In this document: positions 17,683-26,935 of the stretch, in pieces
How positions within the stretch are numbered: the first letter of the stretch is position 1
How the letters are laid out: each line of letters starts with the position of its first letter
Source of the DNA: Chthoniobacter flavus
GTDB lineage: Bacteria > Verrucomicrobiota > Verrucomicrobiia > Chthoniobacterales > JACTMZ01
Assembly (NCBI GenBank): GCA_945878135.1
Contig: CAMDUL010000003.1
Coordinates: 69,972 to 133,971, forward strand
Length of the DNA: 64,000 bases
Reading direction: 5' to 3'
Made by a program: the position numbers and the translations under genes
Notes under the pieces: generated by a model
Told to the model about the DNA's origin: nothing
Databases searched by the model: none
Seen by the model: the letters and a program-made list of their open reading frames with translations, nothing else

Positions 17683-18962
17683 CACGCTTCCTCTACAACC
17701 TCCTTTTCCCCCTCGCCCTGGTCGTTGTTCTCCCCGGCTACCTCGGGAGGATGTTCCGGCGCGGCGGCTTCCGCGGCGACTTCGGCCAGCGCTTCGCCCG
17801 GTATGCGCCCGGCCTGCGCGAACGTTTCCGCCACGGCGAATGGATCTGGGTCCACGCGGTCAGCGTGGGCGAGTTGCTCATCGCCCTCAAGCTCCTCGAG
17901 GAATTGCACCGCCGGAACCCGTCGTGGCAATTCGTCGTTTCGAGCACCACCTCGACGGCCCACGCGCTCGCCGTGGGGCGGCAGCAGGATTGGTGGGTGC
18001 CGGTTTACACACCGGTCGATTTCGCGCCGGTTGTCCGCTGCGCCCTCGACCTCGTGCGACCACGCGCCGTCATTCTGACCGAGAGCGAAATGTGGCCGAA
18101 CTTTGTCTGGCAGGCGGCGGACCGCGGCCTGCCCGTCATGCTGGTCAACGCCCGCGTCTCGCCGCGTTCGGCCCGGCGCTACCGGCGCTTCGCCCGCCTG
18201 CTGCGCCCGTTGACCCGGCGACTCGCCGCAGTCGGACTCCAAGAAGCCGCGCACGCCGGACTCTGGGAGCATCTCGGCGTCGGACCGGAGCGCCGGCACG
18301 TCACGGGCAGCGTCAAATACGACCCCGCCGCGGCCCGCGGCGAGGCGCGCGATTTCCGTCCGCTCCTCGGACACCTCGGCTTCCGCCCCGGCGATCCGGT
18401 TCTGCTGGCCGGCAGCACGCACGAGGGGGAGGAGGAAATCCTGGCCGACGCGCTGCTCGCATTGCGCGCGCGGTTCCCTGCGGCCCGGCTGGTCATCGCG
18501 CCGCGCCATGTCGAACGGACCAATCACATTCTGGCGCGTCTCGCCCCGACCGGACTGCGCGCCGCACGCCGCACCGCGGAGCCCGATGGCACCGCGCCCG
18601 ATGTCCTTCTCCTCGATACCACCGGCGAATTGCGCGATTGGTATGCCTGCGCAGATGTCGTCTTCATCGGCAAAAGCCTCGCCGGGCGCGGCGGTCAGAA
18701 TCCGGTGGAGGCCATCCTCGCCGGACGGCCCGTGCTCTTCGGTCCGAGCATGGAAAACTTCGCCAGTCTGCGTGACGCCTTGCTCGACAACGGCGGCGCG
18801 CGGGAGGTCCGCGATGCCGGTTCGCTCGCGGAGGCGGCGGCGATCCTTCTCGCCTCTCCGGACCAACGCGAGGCCATGACCCGCGCCGCCGCCGCCGCCC
18901 TCCGGGCGCATCAAGGAGCCACGGCCAGAACCGCGGATCTCGTGGAGCAATTTGTGCCATGA
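17679..18962 (+). CDS. waaA: 3-deoxy-D-manno-octulosonic acid (Kdo) transferase
   Basis: The 427-residue protein has an N-terminal membrane anchor and a GT-B fold. It contains WIWVHAVSVGELL, SEMWPNF, and the GSTHEGEEE and GGQNPVEAI motifs characteristic of WaaA/KdtA, which adds Kdo to lipid A. The ATG at 17679 sits inside the rsmD stop, giving translational coupling; an upstream in-frame ATG at 17610 would lie inside rsmD and is less likely. KdsA follows and supplies the Kdo precursor. Confidence 0.94.
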   Translation: MTRFLYNLLFPLALVVVLPGYLGRMFRRGGFRGDFGQRFARYAPGLRERFRHGEWIWVHAVSVGELLIALKLLEELHRRNPSWQFVVSSTTSTAHALAVGRQQDWWVPVYTPVDFAPVVRCALDLVRPRAVILTESEMWPNFVWQAADRGLPVMLVNARVSPRSARRYRRFARLLRPLTRRLAAVGLQEAAHAGLWEHLGVGPERRHVTGSVKYDPAAARGEARDFRPLLGHLGFRPGDPVLLAGSTHEGEEEILADALLALRARFPAARLVIAPRHVERTNHILARLAPTGLRAARRTAEPDGTAPDVLLLDTTGELRDWYACADVVFIGKSLAGRGGQNPVEAILAGRPVLFGPSMENFASLRDALLDNGGAREVRDAGSLAEAAAILLASPDQREAMTRAAAAALRAHQGATARTADLVEQFVP

Positions 18963-19002
18963 CTCGACCGGACGTCGCGTGTATCTTGGCCTCTGCCCGT
19001 CG

Positions 19003-19818
19003 ATGAAACCCAAGCCCTGCAAAATCGGACCCGTCACCGTCGGCGGCCGGAGCCTGCTGCTCATTCTCGGGCCTTGCGTCCTGGAGGACGCCAAGTCCGC
19101 CCGTCGAAGCGCCGCGCGGCTGGTGAAAATCACCCGGGCCCTGAAAACCCCCTTCATTTTCAAAGCCTCGTGCGACAAGGCCAACCGCACCTCCGGCACA
19201 TCCTTCCGTGGTCCCGGACTGCGCGAGGGCTGCCGCATTCTGGCGGAGATCCGCGACGACTTCGGCGTTCCCGTGACCACCGATGTGCACTCGCCGGAGG
19301 ATGTCGACATCGCGGCCGAATATATCGATCTCCTGCAAATCCCCGCCTTTCTCTGCCGCCAGACCGACCTGATCCACGCCGCCGGGTCCAGCGGCCGGCC
19401 GGTCAACGTGAAAAAAGGCCAGTTCCTCTCACCGTGGGAAATCGCCCCCATCGCCAAAAAGCTCCGCGCGGCCGGGTGCCGGAATTTTTTCTTCACCGAA
19501 CGCGGCACAACCTTCGGCTACAACAACCTGGTGGCCGACATGCGTTCCATCCCGTGGATTCAGGAGCAGGGGTTTCCCGTTGTCTTCGACGCGACGCACT
19601 CCGTGCAGCGCCCCGGCGGCGGCGGCGACCGCACCACCGGCGACGGCAAACTGGCCCCCGTGCTGGCGGCCGCGGCCGTGGCGGCCGGGGCGGACGGCAT
19701 TTTCCTCGAAACGCACGAGGACCCGGCCAGGGCGCCGTCCGACGGACCGAACCAAATACCGCTTGCCCGCCTGCCCGCCGTTCTGCGCAAACTCCTTGCT
19801 GTCCGACATGCGCTGTAG
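19003..19818 (+). CDS. kdsA: 3-deoxy-D-manno-octulosonate 8-phosphate synthase
   Basis: The 271-residue enzyme condenses PEP and arabinose 5-phosphate to Kdo 8-phosphate. Diagnostic segments are LGPCVLEDA, FKASCDKANRTS, TDVHSPEDV, QIPAFLCRQTDL, NVKKGQFLSPW and FDATHSVQ. An N-terminal Cys (in GPC) and Asp/His ligands suggest the metal-dependent type, but this cannot be settled by eye. The start at 19003 (MKPKPCKIG) is chosen over 18952 because upstream residues are not conserved in KdsA. The stop overlaps the lptC-type gene start. The isomerase that makes the arabinose 5-phosphate (kdsD) lies at 33448-34422. Confidence 0.95.
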   Translation: MKPKPCKIGPVTVGGRSLLLILGPCVLEDAKSARRSAARLVKITRALKTPFIFKASCDKANRTSGTSFRGPGLREGCRILAEIRDDFGVPVTTDVHSPEDVDIAAEYIDLLQIPAFLCRQTDLIHAAGSSGRPVNVKKGQFLSPWEIAPIAKKLRAAGCRNFFFTERGTTFGYNNLVADMRSIPWIQEQGFPVVFDATHSVQRPGGGGDRTTGDGKLAPVLAAAAVAAGADGIFLETHEDPARAPSDGPNQIPLARLPAVLRKLLAVRHAL

Positions 19819-20293
19819 CCTGCTTCTCACCGCCGCCCTGCTCATCGCGCCGGCCCTTGCCCGGGCGGAGGAAAAGACAGCCGAAACGGAAGCCGAGCCC
19901 GCTGCCCCCGCGATCGAAATCCCCGTGGCCATCGGCCAGAGCGTGCGCGGAATCCGGCTGCCGCATTATGACAAGGGCGGGGACAAATTGAGCCTGCGCC
20001 TAAACGCCGATTCCGCCGAACGGGCCAGCGAGACAAAGTTCAGCTTCCAAGGCCTGCGCATCGAAATCTTCGACGAGTCCGCCGACAAGCCCGCGATGGA
20101 AGTCGTGCTCGACCGCGCTGTCTTCGACCGCGACACGAACCTGCTGACCAGCGAGAACCGGGCGGTCATCCGCGGCGAAACTTTCCAGATCACGGGCAGC
20201 CGGTTGGAATTTGATTCCAATACCCGCTCGAGCCGTATACTTGGTCCTGTTTCCATGACCATCTCCCAGATGGAGCAAGCCGCCGCGCCATGA
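19808..20293 (+). CDS. lptC: LptC-like periplasmic LPS export protein
   Basis: The 161-residue protein starts with a signal peptide or anchor (MRCSLLLTAALLIAPALARA) followed by a beta-rich domain containing RLNADSAERAS, IEIFDES and VIRGETFQITGSRLEFDSNT, a pattern of LptC/OstA-type proteins. LptC receives lipopolysaccharide from LptBFG and passes it to LptA. It starts within the kdsA 3' end and its stop overlaps the LptA-like gene by four bases. Identification rests on position and on the beta-strand repeat style; divergence from enterobacterial LptC is large. Confidence 0.7.
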   Translation: MRCSLLLTAALLIAPALARAEEKTAETEAEPAAPAIEIPVAIGQSVRGIRLPHYDKGGDKLSLRLNADSAERASETKFSFQGLRIEIFDESADKPAMEVVLDRAVFDRDTNLLTSENRAVIRGETFQITGSRLEFDSNTRSSRILGPVSMTISQMEQAAAP

Positions 20294-20859
20294 GGATCCT
20301 GTCCCTGATTTTGTTGCTCGGTGTGGCCATGGCTGCCGCACCCGCCTCCGCCCAGCAAATGCGCACGGGCGACTCGACTCCCTCGCGGAAAGACCCCCTG
20401 GGTTTCGGAGGCCTCTCCAAAGATCGCCCGAAAGGGAGCAAAACGGAAATCTCGGCCGAGCGGGAGGCGACCTTCAACGAGAAACAAAACCGTGCCGACT
20501 TCGTCGGCGGCGTCCGGGTCAAAGATGCCGCCTTCCTGCTCAGCGCCGACCGCCTCACCGTTTTCCTCAACAAAGGCCGCTCCGGTATCGACCGCGCCGT
20601 GGCCGAGGGCAATGTGGTCATCGTCCAGCAGACCAGCGGCGGCGAAAAAGGCGCGGTGGGCCGCTCGCGCCGCGCGGAATACGTCCCGTCGACCGGCGTG
20701 GTCACTCTTTCCGGCTGGCCGGAAATCCAGCAGGGCATCAACCGCCACATCGCCGCCAACGAGAGCACCCGCATGGTCCTCAACCGCGACGGCCGTGCCA
20801 CCACCGAAGGAGCCAGCCGCACGGTCATCACCGACACCGAGGGAGCCGCCGGATTTTGA
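20290..20859 (+). CDS. lptA: LptA/OstA-like periplasmic LPS transport protein
   Basis: The 189-residue protein has a signal peptide (to ASAQQ) and an OstA-type beta-jellyroll: ISAEREATFNEKQNRADFVGGVRV, FLLSADRLTVFLN, AVAEGNVVI and GRSRRAEYVPSTGVVTLSG. In the Lpt system LptA bridges the periplasm between inner and outer membranes. It lies between lptC and lptB with overlapping ends. The C-terminal segment predicted to bind LPS is short. The fold assignment is strong; the role is supported by gene order. Confidence 0.82.
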   Translation: MRILSLILLLGVAMAAAPASAQQMRTGDSTPSRKDPLGFGGLSKDRPKGSKTEISAEREATFNEKQNRADFVGGVRVKDAAFLLSADRLTVFLNKGRSGIDRAVAEGNVVIVQQTSGGEKGAVGRSRRAEYVPSTGVVTLSGWPEIQQGINRHIAANESTRMVLNRDGRATTEGASRTVITDTEGAAGF

Positions 20860-21638
20860 TGAGCACCGCCGCGCCCGAGGCCGAACCGCGGACTTCCCGC
20901 GGATCCGAGCGGGAGAAACCGCTCCTGCAAACCGACAAGCTGGTCAAAATCTACGGCGGCCGTGCCGTGGTCAACGGCGTCGACATCAATGTCAAACGCG
21001 GCGAGATCGTCGGACTGCTCGGGCCGAACGGCGCGGGCAAGACAACCAGCTTCTACATGATCGTCGGCCTCGTCCGGCCCAACTCCGGCCGCGTCTTTTT
21101 CGAAGGGAAGGACGTCACCGGCATGCCGATGTACCAGCGTGCCCGGGCCGGCATGGGCTACCTGCCGCAGGAAGAATCGATCTTCCGCAAGCTTACCGTG
21201 GAGCAGAATATCATGGCCGTCCTCGAGACGACCAAGATGTCCAAAGCCCAGCGCAAAGCCCGATGCGAGGAGCTCCTCCAACAGTTCGGCATCGAGCACA
21301 TCGCCAAAAACGAGGCCCTCACCCTGAGCGGCGGCGAGAAACGCCGCCTGACCATCGCGCGCTCCCTCGTGACCAGCCCTTCCCTGCTCATGCTCGACGA
21401 ACCGTTCAGCGGCGTCGATCCCATCGCCGTCTTCGACGTCCAACAGATCGTGACCAACCTGCGCGAATCCGGCCTGGCCATCCTCATCACCGACCACAAT
21501 GTCCGCGAGACACTCTCGATCGTCGACCGGGCCTACCTCATCTTCGAGGGACGCGTGGAGAGCGAAGGCAGCAAGGATTTCCTCCTCGACGATCCCGTCA
21601 GCCGAAAGCTGTATCTCGGCGAGAGCTTCCAGATGTGA
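20859..21638 (+). CDS. lptB: LPS export ABC transporter ATP-binding protein LptB
   Basis: The 259-residue ATPase has an LptB-specific pattern: Walker A GPNGAGKTT, FYMIVGLVRPNSG, QEESIFRKLTVEQN, signature LSGGEKRR and Walker B LLMLDEPFSGVDPIAV, then ITDHNVRET. It powers extraction of lipopolysaccharide from the inner membrane with LptF/LptG, whose genes are not in this window. About 26 residues precede the usual start of the fold. The ATG at 20859 overlaps the lptA stop; a TTG one codon earlier is less likely. Confidence 0.95.
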   Translation: MSTAAPEAEPRTSRGSEREKPLLQTDKLVKIYGGRAVVNGVDINVKRGEIVGLLGPNGAGKTTSFYMIVGLVRPNSGRVFFEGKDVTGMPMYQRARAGMGYLPQEESIFRKLTVEQNIMAVLETTKMSKAQRKARCEELLQQFGIEHIAKNEALTLSGGEKRRLTIARSLVTSPSLLMLDEPFSGVDPIAVFDVQQIVTNLRESGLAILITDHNVRETLSIVDRAYLIFEGRVESEGSKDFLLDDPVSRKLYLGESFQM

Positions 21639-22597
21639 ACCGCGTGCCCGCGAAGACCACAGCACGGACGATCAGCGTAGGTGATTTCCACCGCAAGCAC
21701 GCCGGGACCCTCGGCCTCGAGCTGGTGGCCGGCGAAAGCGGCCTCGACCGGATCATCCGCGAACCCACGGTCAACCGCCCCGGGTTGGCCCTCTCCGGGT
21801 TCTTCAGCTACTTTGCCCCCAAACGCGTGCAGGTCTTCGGCAGCGCCGAGTTGAGCTACCTCAAAAGCCTGTCCCCCACCGAACGAACCGCACGCCTGCG
21901 CCGGTTCTTCGGTTGCACCATTCCCTGCCTGGTGGTGGCCCGCAAAGCCAAGGTCCACCCCATGGTGATCAAATTGGCCAACCAGGCCGGAGTGCCCGTT
22001 TTCCGCACGCCGATGATCACCATGAAGTTCATCAACGCCGCGACCATCGCGCTGGAATTCGAATTCGCCCCCCGCCGCAGCGAGCACGGCAGCATGGTCG
22101 ACATCCTCGGCATCGGCACGCTCATCCGCGGCGCCAGCGGCATCGGCAAAAGCGAATGCGTCCTCAGCCTCCTCGAACGCGGATACAGCCTGGTCAGCGA
22201 TGACATCACCCGCTTCCGGTCCGTCGAGAACCGCGAGCTCATCGGCTCTTCGGCCGACCTGACCCGCTTCCATATGGAGGTGCGCGGCATCGGCATCATC
22301 AACGTGGCCGCCATTTTCGGGGTGAGCAGCATCCGCACCGAGAAATCCCTCGACCTCGTGGTCACCCTCGAGGACTGGCGGGAAATGGACGACATCGACC
22401 GCCACGGGCTCCAGCGCCAGACCTACAAGATCCTTGGCATCGCGGTGCCCCATGTTATTATCCCCGTTCGCATGGGGCGCGACCTCGGTCACCTGGTCGA
22501 AGTCGCAGCCCTCGACCACAAACTCAAGTCGCACGGGATGAACAGCGCGCTGGAATTCAACGAGCGGCTGATCAAGATGATGGAAGCCAAAAACTGA
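21635..22597 (+). CDS. hprK: HPr kinase/phosphorylase
   Basis: The roughly 320-residue protein matches HprK: an N-terminal domain with a regulatory role, then HGSMVDILGIGTL (His151), P-loop GASGIGKS (166-173), SDD, and the signature MEVRGIGIINVAAIFG (214-229). It phosphorylates and dephosphorylates a Ser of HPr. A GTG at 21635 overlapping the lptB stop (GTGA) is taken as start; GTG at 21644 is an alternative. It directly follows the LPS export genes and precedes HPr by one base. Neither PTS enzyme I nor EII genes are in the window, so its role may be regulatory, as in proteobacterial nitrogen-PTS loci, which also lie beside lptA-lptB. Confidence 0.95.
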   Translation: MNRVPAKTTARTISVGDFHRKHAGTLGLELVAGESGLDRIIREPTVNRPGLALSGFFSYFAPKRVQVFGSAELSYLKSLSPTERTARLRRFFGCTIPCLVVARKAKVHPMVIKLANQAGVPVFRTPMITMKFINAATIALEFEFAPRRSEHGSMVDILGIGTLIRGASGIGKSECVLSLLERGYSLVSDDITRFRSVENRELIGSSADLTRFHMEVRGIGIINVAAIFGVSSIRTEKSLDLVVTLEDWREMDDIDRHGLQRQTYKILGIAVPHVIIPVRMGRDLGHLVEVAALDHKLKSHGMNSALEFNERLIKMMEAKN

Positions 22598-22598
22598 C

Positions 22599-22904
22599 AT
22601 GGGGATCCTCGCCAAGAAATCGGCCGCCGGGAGCCAGCGCGTGACACGCGAGCTGGTCATCCTCAACCGCTACGGGCTCCACGCCCGCCCGGCCGCCATG
22701 TTCGTCAAGACCTCCAACCGGTTCAAATCGGAGGTGTGGGTGGAAAAGGACGGCGAGGAAGTCAACGGCAAGTCGATCATGGGCCTCATGATGCTCGCCG
22801 CCGGCCACGGTTCCAAAATCAGGATCAGCGCGGCCGGCACCGATGCCGAGAAATTCCTCAAGGAAATCGAGGAACTCGTGGCCAGCCGGTTCAACGAGGA
22901 TTGA
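22599..22904 (+). CDS. HPr phosphocarrier protein
   Basis: The 101-residue protein is HPr with a 13-residue N-terminal extension. The phospho-His is in YGLHARPA (His28, equivalent to His15) and the regulatory Ser is in NGKSIMGLMML (Ser59, equivalent to Ser46), both spaced exactly as in Gram-positive HPr. It can therefore be a substrate both of enzyme I and of the HprK encoded one base upstream. It could be ptsH-like or NPr-like; the MMLAAGHGS stretch is typical of both. Confidence 0.95.
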   Translation: MGILAKKSAAGSQRVTRELVILNRYGLHARPAAMFVKTSNRFKSEVWVEKDGEEVNGKSIMGLMMLAAGHGSKIRISAAGTDAEKFLKEIEELVASRFNED

Positions 22905-22931
22905 CCGCGGCGCCCCGCGGCCGCGCCGCAC

Positions 22932-24560
<1,629 letters not shown>

Positions 24561-24658
24561 GGTGCGCGCCAAGAAAACAGAGATAGGGCGCGAGGTGAAA
24601 CCCTAAATCCCGCGGTTTGGACTTGCGCCCCCCGCGTGCTGGTCCAAATTGGAGGGCG

Positions 24659-25033
24659 ATGAAAACACTTCTGCCCCTCGCCTTGGCCGCCGCTCTGCTC
24701 ACCGGTTGCGCCGCCATCGAAAAAGCCGAACGCGGCGGCACCGAGCAAATGCTGGCTGCCTCCGGATTCAACGTTGTCCCGGCTGACACGCCGGAGCGCC
24801 AGGCCTCGCTGGCCCAGCTCAAACCCTACGTCATCTCGCGCCAGTTCCGCAGCGGCCAGGTGCTCTACGTTTACCCCGACGCGCAAGGCAACTTCGCCTA
24901 CATCGGGAATCAAGCCGCTTACGACCGCTACCAGAACCTCATGGTCCAGCAGCAGATTTCTGACCAGAACCTCATGGCCGCCCAGATGGCTTCCATGCCC
25001 GGTATGTGGGGCTGGGGCTACTGGGGTTACTGA
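24659..25033 (+). CDS. Small uncharacterised lipoprotein
   Basis: The 124-residue protein has a lipoprotein signal peptide with lipobox LLTGC (Cys at about 17). The mature part includes MLAASGFNVVPADTPERQ, a VLYVYPDAQGNFAYIGNQAAYDRYQ segment (broken here at the tyrosines) and a C-terminal Gly/Trp/Met-rich tail ending WGYWGY. This resembles a widespread family of small envelope lipoproteins of unknown function. A GGAGGG stretch two bases before the ATG is a close, probably usable ribosome site. It is divergent from pgi. Confidence 0.7.
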   Translation: MKTLLPLALAAALLTGCAAIEKAERGGTEQMLAASGFNVVPADTPERQASLAQLKPYVISRQFRSGQVLYVYPDAQGNFAYIGNQAAYDRYQNLMVQQQISDQNLMAAQMASMPGMWGWGYWGY

Positions 25034-25089
25034 GCGCCGCCCGGTCGGCGAGCCTGCCGCGCCGGTTTGCCCCAACGCGGCTTCCAGAC

Positions 25090-25695
25090 GTGCGTCAGAC
25101 CATCCTTTGGATCACGGGCTGGGCCGTGCCCGCCGGGCAACTCCGGAGGTGCGCTGCCGAGGCACTCCCCGAGTTTGCTCACGAAGAAATTCCCGCCGGG
25201 CCCGGCTCCCTCGCCGCGGCCTTGTCCTCGTCCGCCGGAATGCTCGGCGGATTTTCCTTCGGAGCCCACCTTTTGCTCCACGCGGCAGATCCGCGCCCGC
25301 GCTTCCTCCTCGCTCCCTTCGCCGACCTGAAAACGGAAGCTGGCCTCGGCGGGGCCGTGGCCACCACGCAACTCCGCCAGCAACTCCGGTGGTTCAAGCG
25401 CGAACCGGACGCCGCCCTGGCCGATTTCCGGGCCCGCATCGGCGCCGAACCGCCGGCCTCGGACGAAAACCACGACCGGCCTTCGCTCCTCTGGGGCTTG
25501 GAACAAATGCTCGCCCCCGGCCGCGCCGCCGACACGCTCCCCGTGGGCTCTCACGCCATCGCCGGCGCACAAGACCCCCTGCTCGACACCGGCCTGCTGG
25601 CCCGCGGCATCCCCGGACTGCGCATCATCGACGCCGGTCATCAAATGCACCCTTTGCTCGCGGAGCTCGCGCGCCTGCGGCAGATTGACGCGTGA
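25090..25695 (+). CDS. BioH-like alpha/beta hydrolase
   Basis: The roughly 201-residue protein has a small alpha/beta-hydrolase layout: ILWITGWAVP at the N-terminus, nucleophile elbow GGFSFGAH, acid AGAQDPLLD and His in DAGHQMHP. The pairing with a BioC-like gene immediately downstream (ATGA overlap) suggests a pimeloyl-ACP methyl ester carboxylesterase role (BioH or BioG-like) in biotin synthesis. The start is uncertain: GTG at 25090 places the first strand at the N-terminus; a GTG at 25006 would add 28 residues overlapping the lipoprotein gene. It is shorter than E. coli BioH (256 residues) because the cap domain is reduced. Confidence 0.55.
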   Translation: MRQTILWITGWAVPAGQLRRCAAEALPEFAHEEIPAGPGSLAAALSSSAGMLGGFSFGAHLLLHAADPRPRFLLAPFADLKTEAGLGGAVATTQLRQQLRWFKREPDAALADFRARIGAEPPASDENHDRPSLLWGLEQMLAPGRAADTLPVGSHAIAGAQDPLLDTGLLARGIPGLRIIDAGHQMHPLLAELARLRQIDA

Positions 25696-26423
25696 TGATT
25701 CCGTCCGGCCTGCCCGATTTCGACCGCCGCGCGACCCAGTATGACTCGCACGCCGCGCCGCAACGCGAAGCCGCCAGCTGGCTCGCCGAGTGGTTGCCGG
25801 AGCAAATCCCCGCCCCGGCCCTCGAACTCGGCGCCGGCACCGGCCTTTTCACCCGCCACCTCGCGGCGCGCACGCGGGGACTCGTTGCCTGCGACGTCGC
25901 ACCGCGCATGGTTCAGATCGGACGCAACTCCTTGCCCGAAGTGGCCTGGTCGGTGGCCGAGGCCAGCCATCCGCCCGGGCCGCCGGGATACCGGTCGATC
26001 TTCAGCTGCAGCCTCATGCAATGGATACCCGATCCGCGGGAAACTTTGCGTGCCTGGCACCGCCTCGCTGCACCCGGTGCGCAGCTGATCTCGGGATGGT
26101 TCGTCCGCGGCACCCTCGCGGGCTTTTATGCGGTCTGCCCGGACGCCGCTCCTTTCCGGTGGCGAACCGGAGACGAGTGGATCGAACTGCTGCAGGAAGC
26201 CGGTTGGCGGAGCGTTCGTTCGGAAACACGCACCTTCGCCCGCCGCCACGCCAGCGCGGTCGCCATGCTGCGGGAAATGCACCGCGCCGGAACCGTCGTC
26301 CCGCACCGCTTCGGGGCAGGACGATTGCGGCACGTCCTGCGCCGCTACGATGAAACCAACCGCGAGGACGACGGCTTGCAGACCACTTTCGCTTTCCTCC
26401 GCGTGGAGGCGGTCCGCTTATGA
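25692..26423 (+). CDS. bioC: BioC-like malonyl-ACP O-methyltransferase
   Basis: The 243-residue protein begins with FDRRATQYDSHAAPQREAASWL, the BioC-type lead-in, followed by SAM motif I LELGAGTGLFT and the motif SCSLMQWIPDPRETLRAWHRL, then a GTL segment (SGWFVRGTLAGF) and a C-terminal YDE-type end. BioC methylates malonyl-ACP to open the pimeloyl pathway for biotin. Overlaps of four bases on both sides tie it to the hydrolase upstream and the MEKHLA protein downstream. No other biotin genes (bioA, bioB, bioD, bioF) are in the window, so function is inferred from sequence and from the hydrolase pairing. Confidence 0.68.
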   Translation: MMIPSGLPDFDRRATQYDSHAAPQREAASWLAEWLPEQIPAPALELGAGTGLFTRHLAARTRGLVACDVAPRMVQIGRNSLPEVAWSVAEASHPPGPPGYRSIFSCSLMQWIPDPRETLRAWHRLAAPGAQLISGWFVRGTLAGFYAVCPDAAPFRWRTGDEWIELLQEAGWRSVRSETRTFARRHASAVAMLREMHRAGTVVPHRFGAGRLRHVLRRYDETNREDDGLQTTFAFLRVEAVRL

Positions 26424-26866
26424 ATGCCGCGGACTCCGCGCAGCTCATTCTCGGCAACTACCGCCGGCTCTTCGGCCGCGACCTGGTCGACCTTCATGAT
26501 CCCTCCCGTGCCGCGGAGATCCTGTTCGAGGCGCCGCGCGCGGTGCTCTCCGCGCTCGGTCCCATCGGTTCGGATCACGTCTTCAACTACGCCAACCGCA
26601 CCGCCCTCGGGCTTTTCGGTTATGCGTGGGACGAACTCATCGGCCAGCCCTCGAGCGCCAGCGCCGAACCCGTGCACCGGGACGAACGCCGCCGCCTGCT
26701 CGATGAAGTCGGAAGGCAGGGCTTCATCGAGAACTACTCAGGCATCCGCATCAGCAAAACCGGCCGCCGCTTCCGCATCGTCAACGCCACCGTCTTCAAT
26801 CTCCTCGACCATACCGGCCACCACCTTGGGCAGGCCGCCACCTTCGAGAACTGGCAACCCGTCTGA
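26420..26866 (+). CDS. MEKHLA (PAS-like) domain protein
   Basis: The 148-residue protein consists almost wholly of a MEKHLA-type domain, related to PAS: FNYANRTALGLFGYAWDELIG, EPVHRDERRRLLDEV, then FIENYSGIRISKTGRRF and IVNATVFNLLDHTG. No signalling output domain is attached. The ATG overlaps the bioC-like stop, so it should be translated with it. Single-domain MEKHLA proteins occur in bacteria, but their function is not established; a redox or ligand sensor is possible. Its placement in this three-gene cluster is the main clue. Confidence 0.72.
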   Translation: MNAADSAQLILGNYRRLFGRDLVDLHDPSRAAEILFEAPRAVLSALGPIGSDHVFNYANRTALGLFGYAWDELIGQPSSASAEPVHRDERRRLLDEVGRQGFIENYSGIRISKTGRRFRIVNATVFNLLDHTGHHLGQAATFENWQPV

Positions 26867-26935
26867 ACCGGCCGGGTCGTCCGCTTCCGCAAATATCCCC
26901 TCCCATCCTCCCCGTTCGTGGCTTAATTTCGTTCC

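Noticed and set aside
20321-22597. Single long open frame from the LptA region to the HprK end
   Set aside because: Only the last 321 codons match HprK. The rest is out of frame with lptA and lptB and is Arg/Pro-rich nonsense; the real start is the GTG overlapping the lptB stop.
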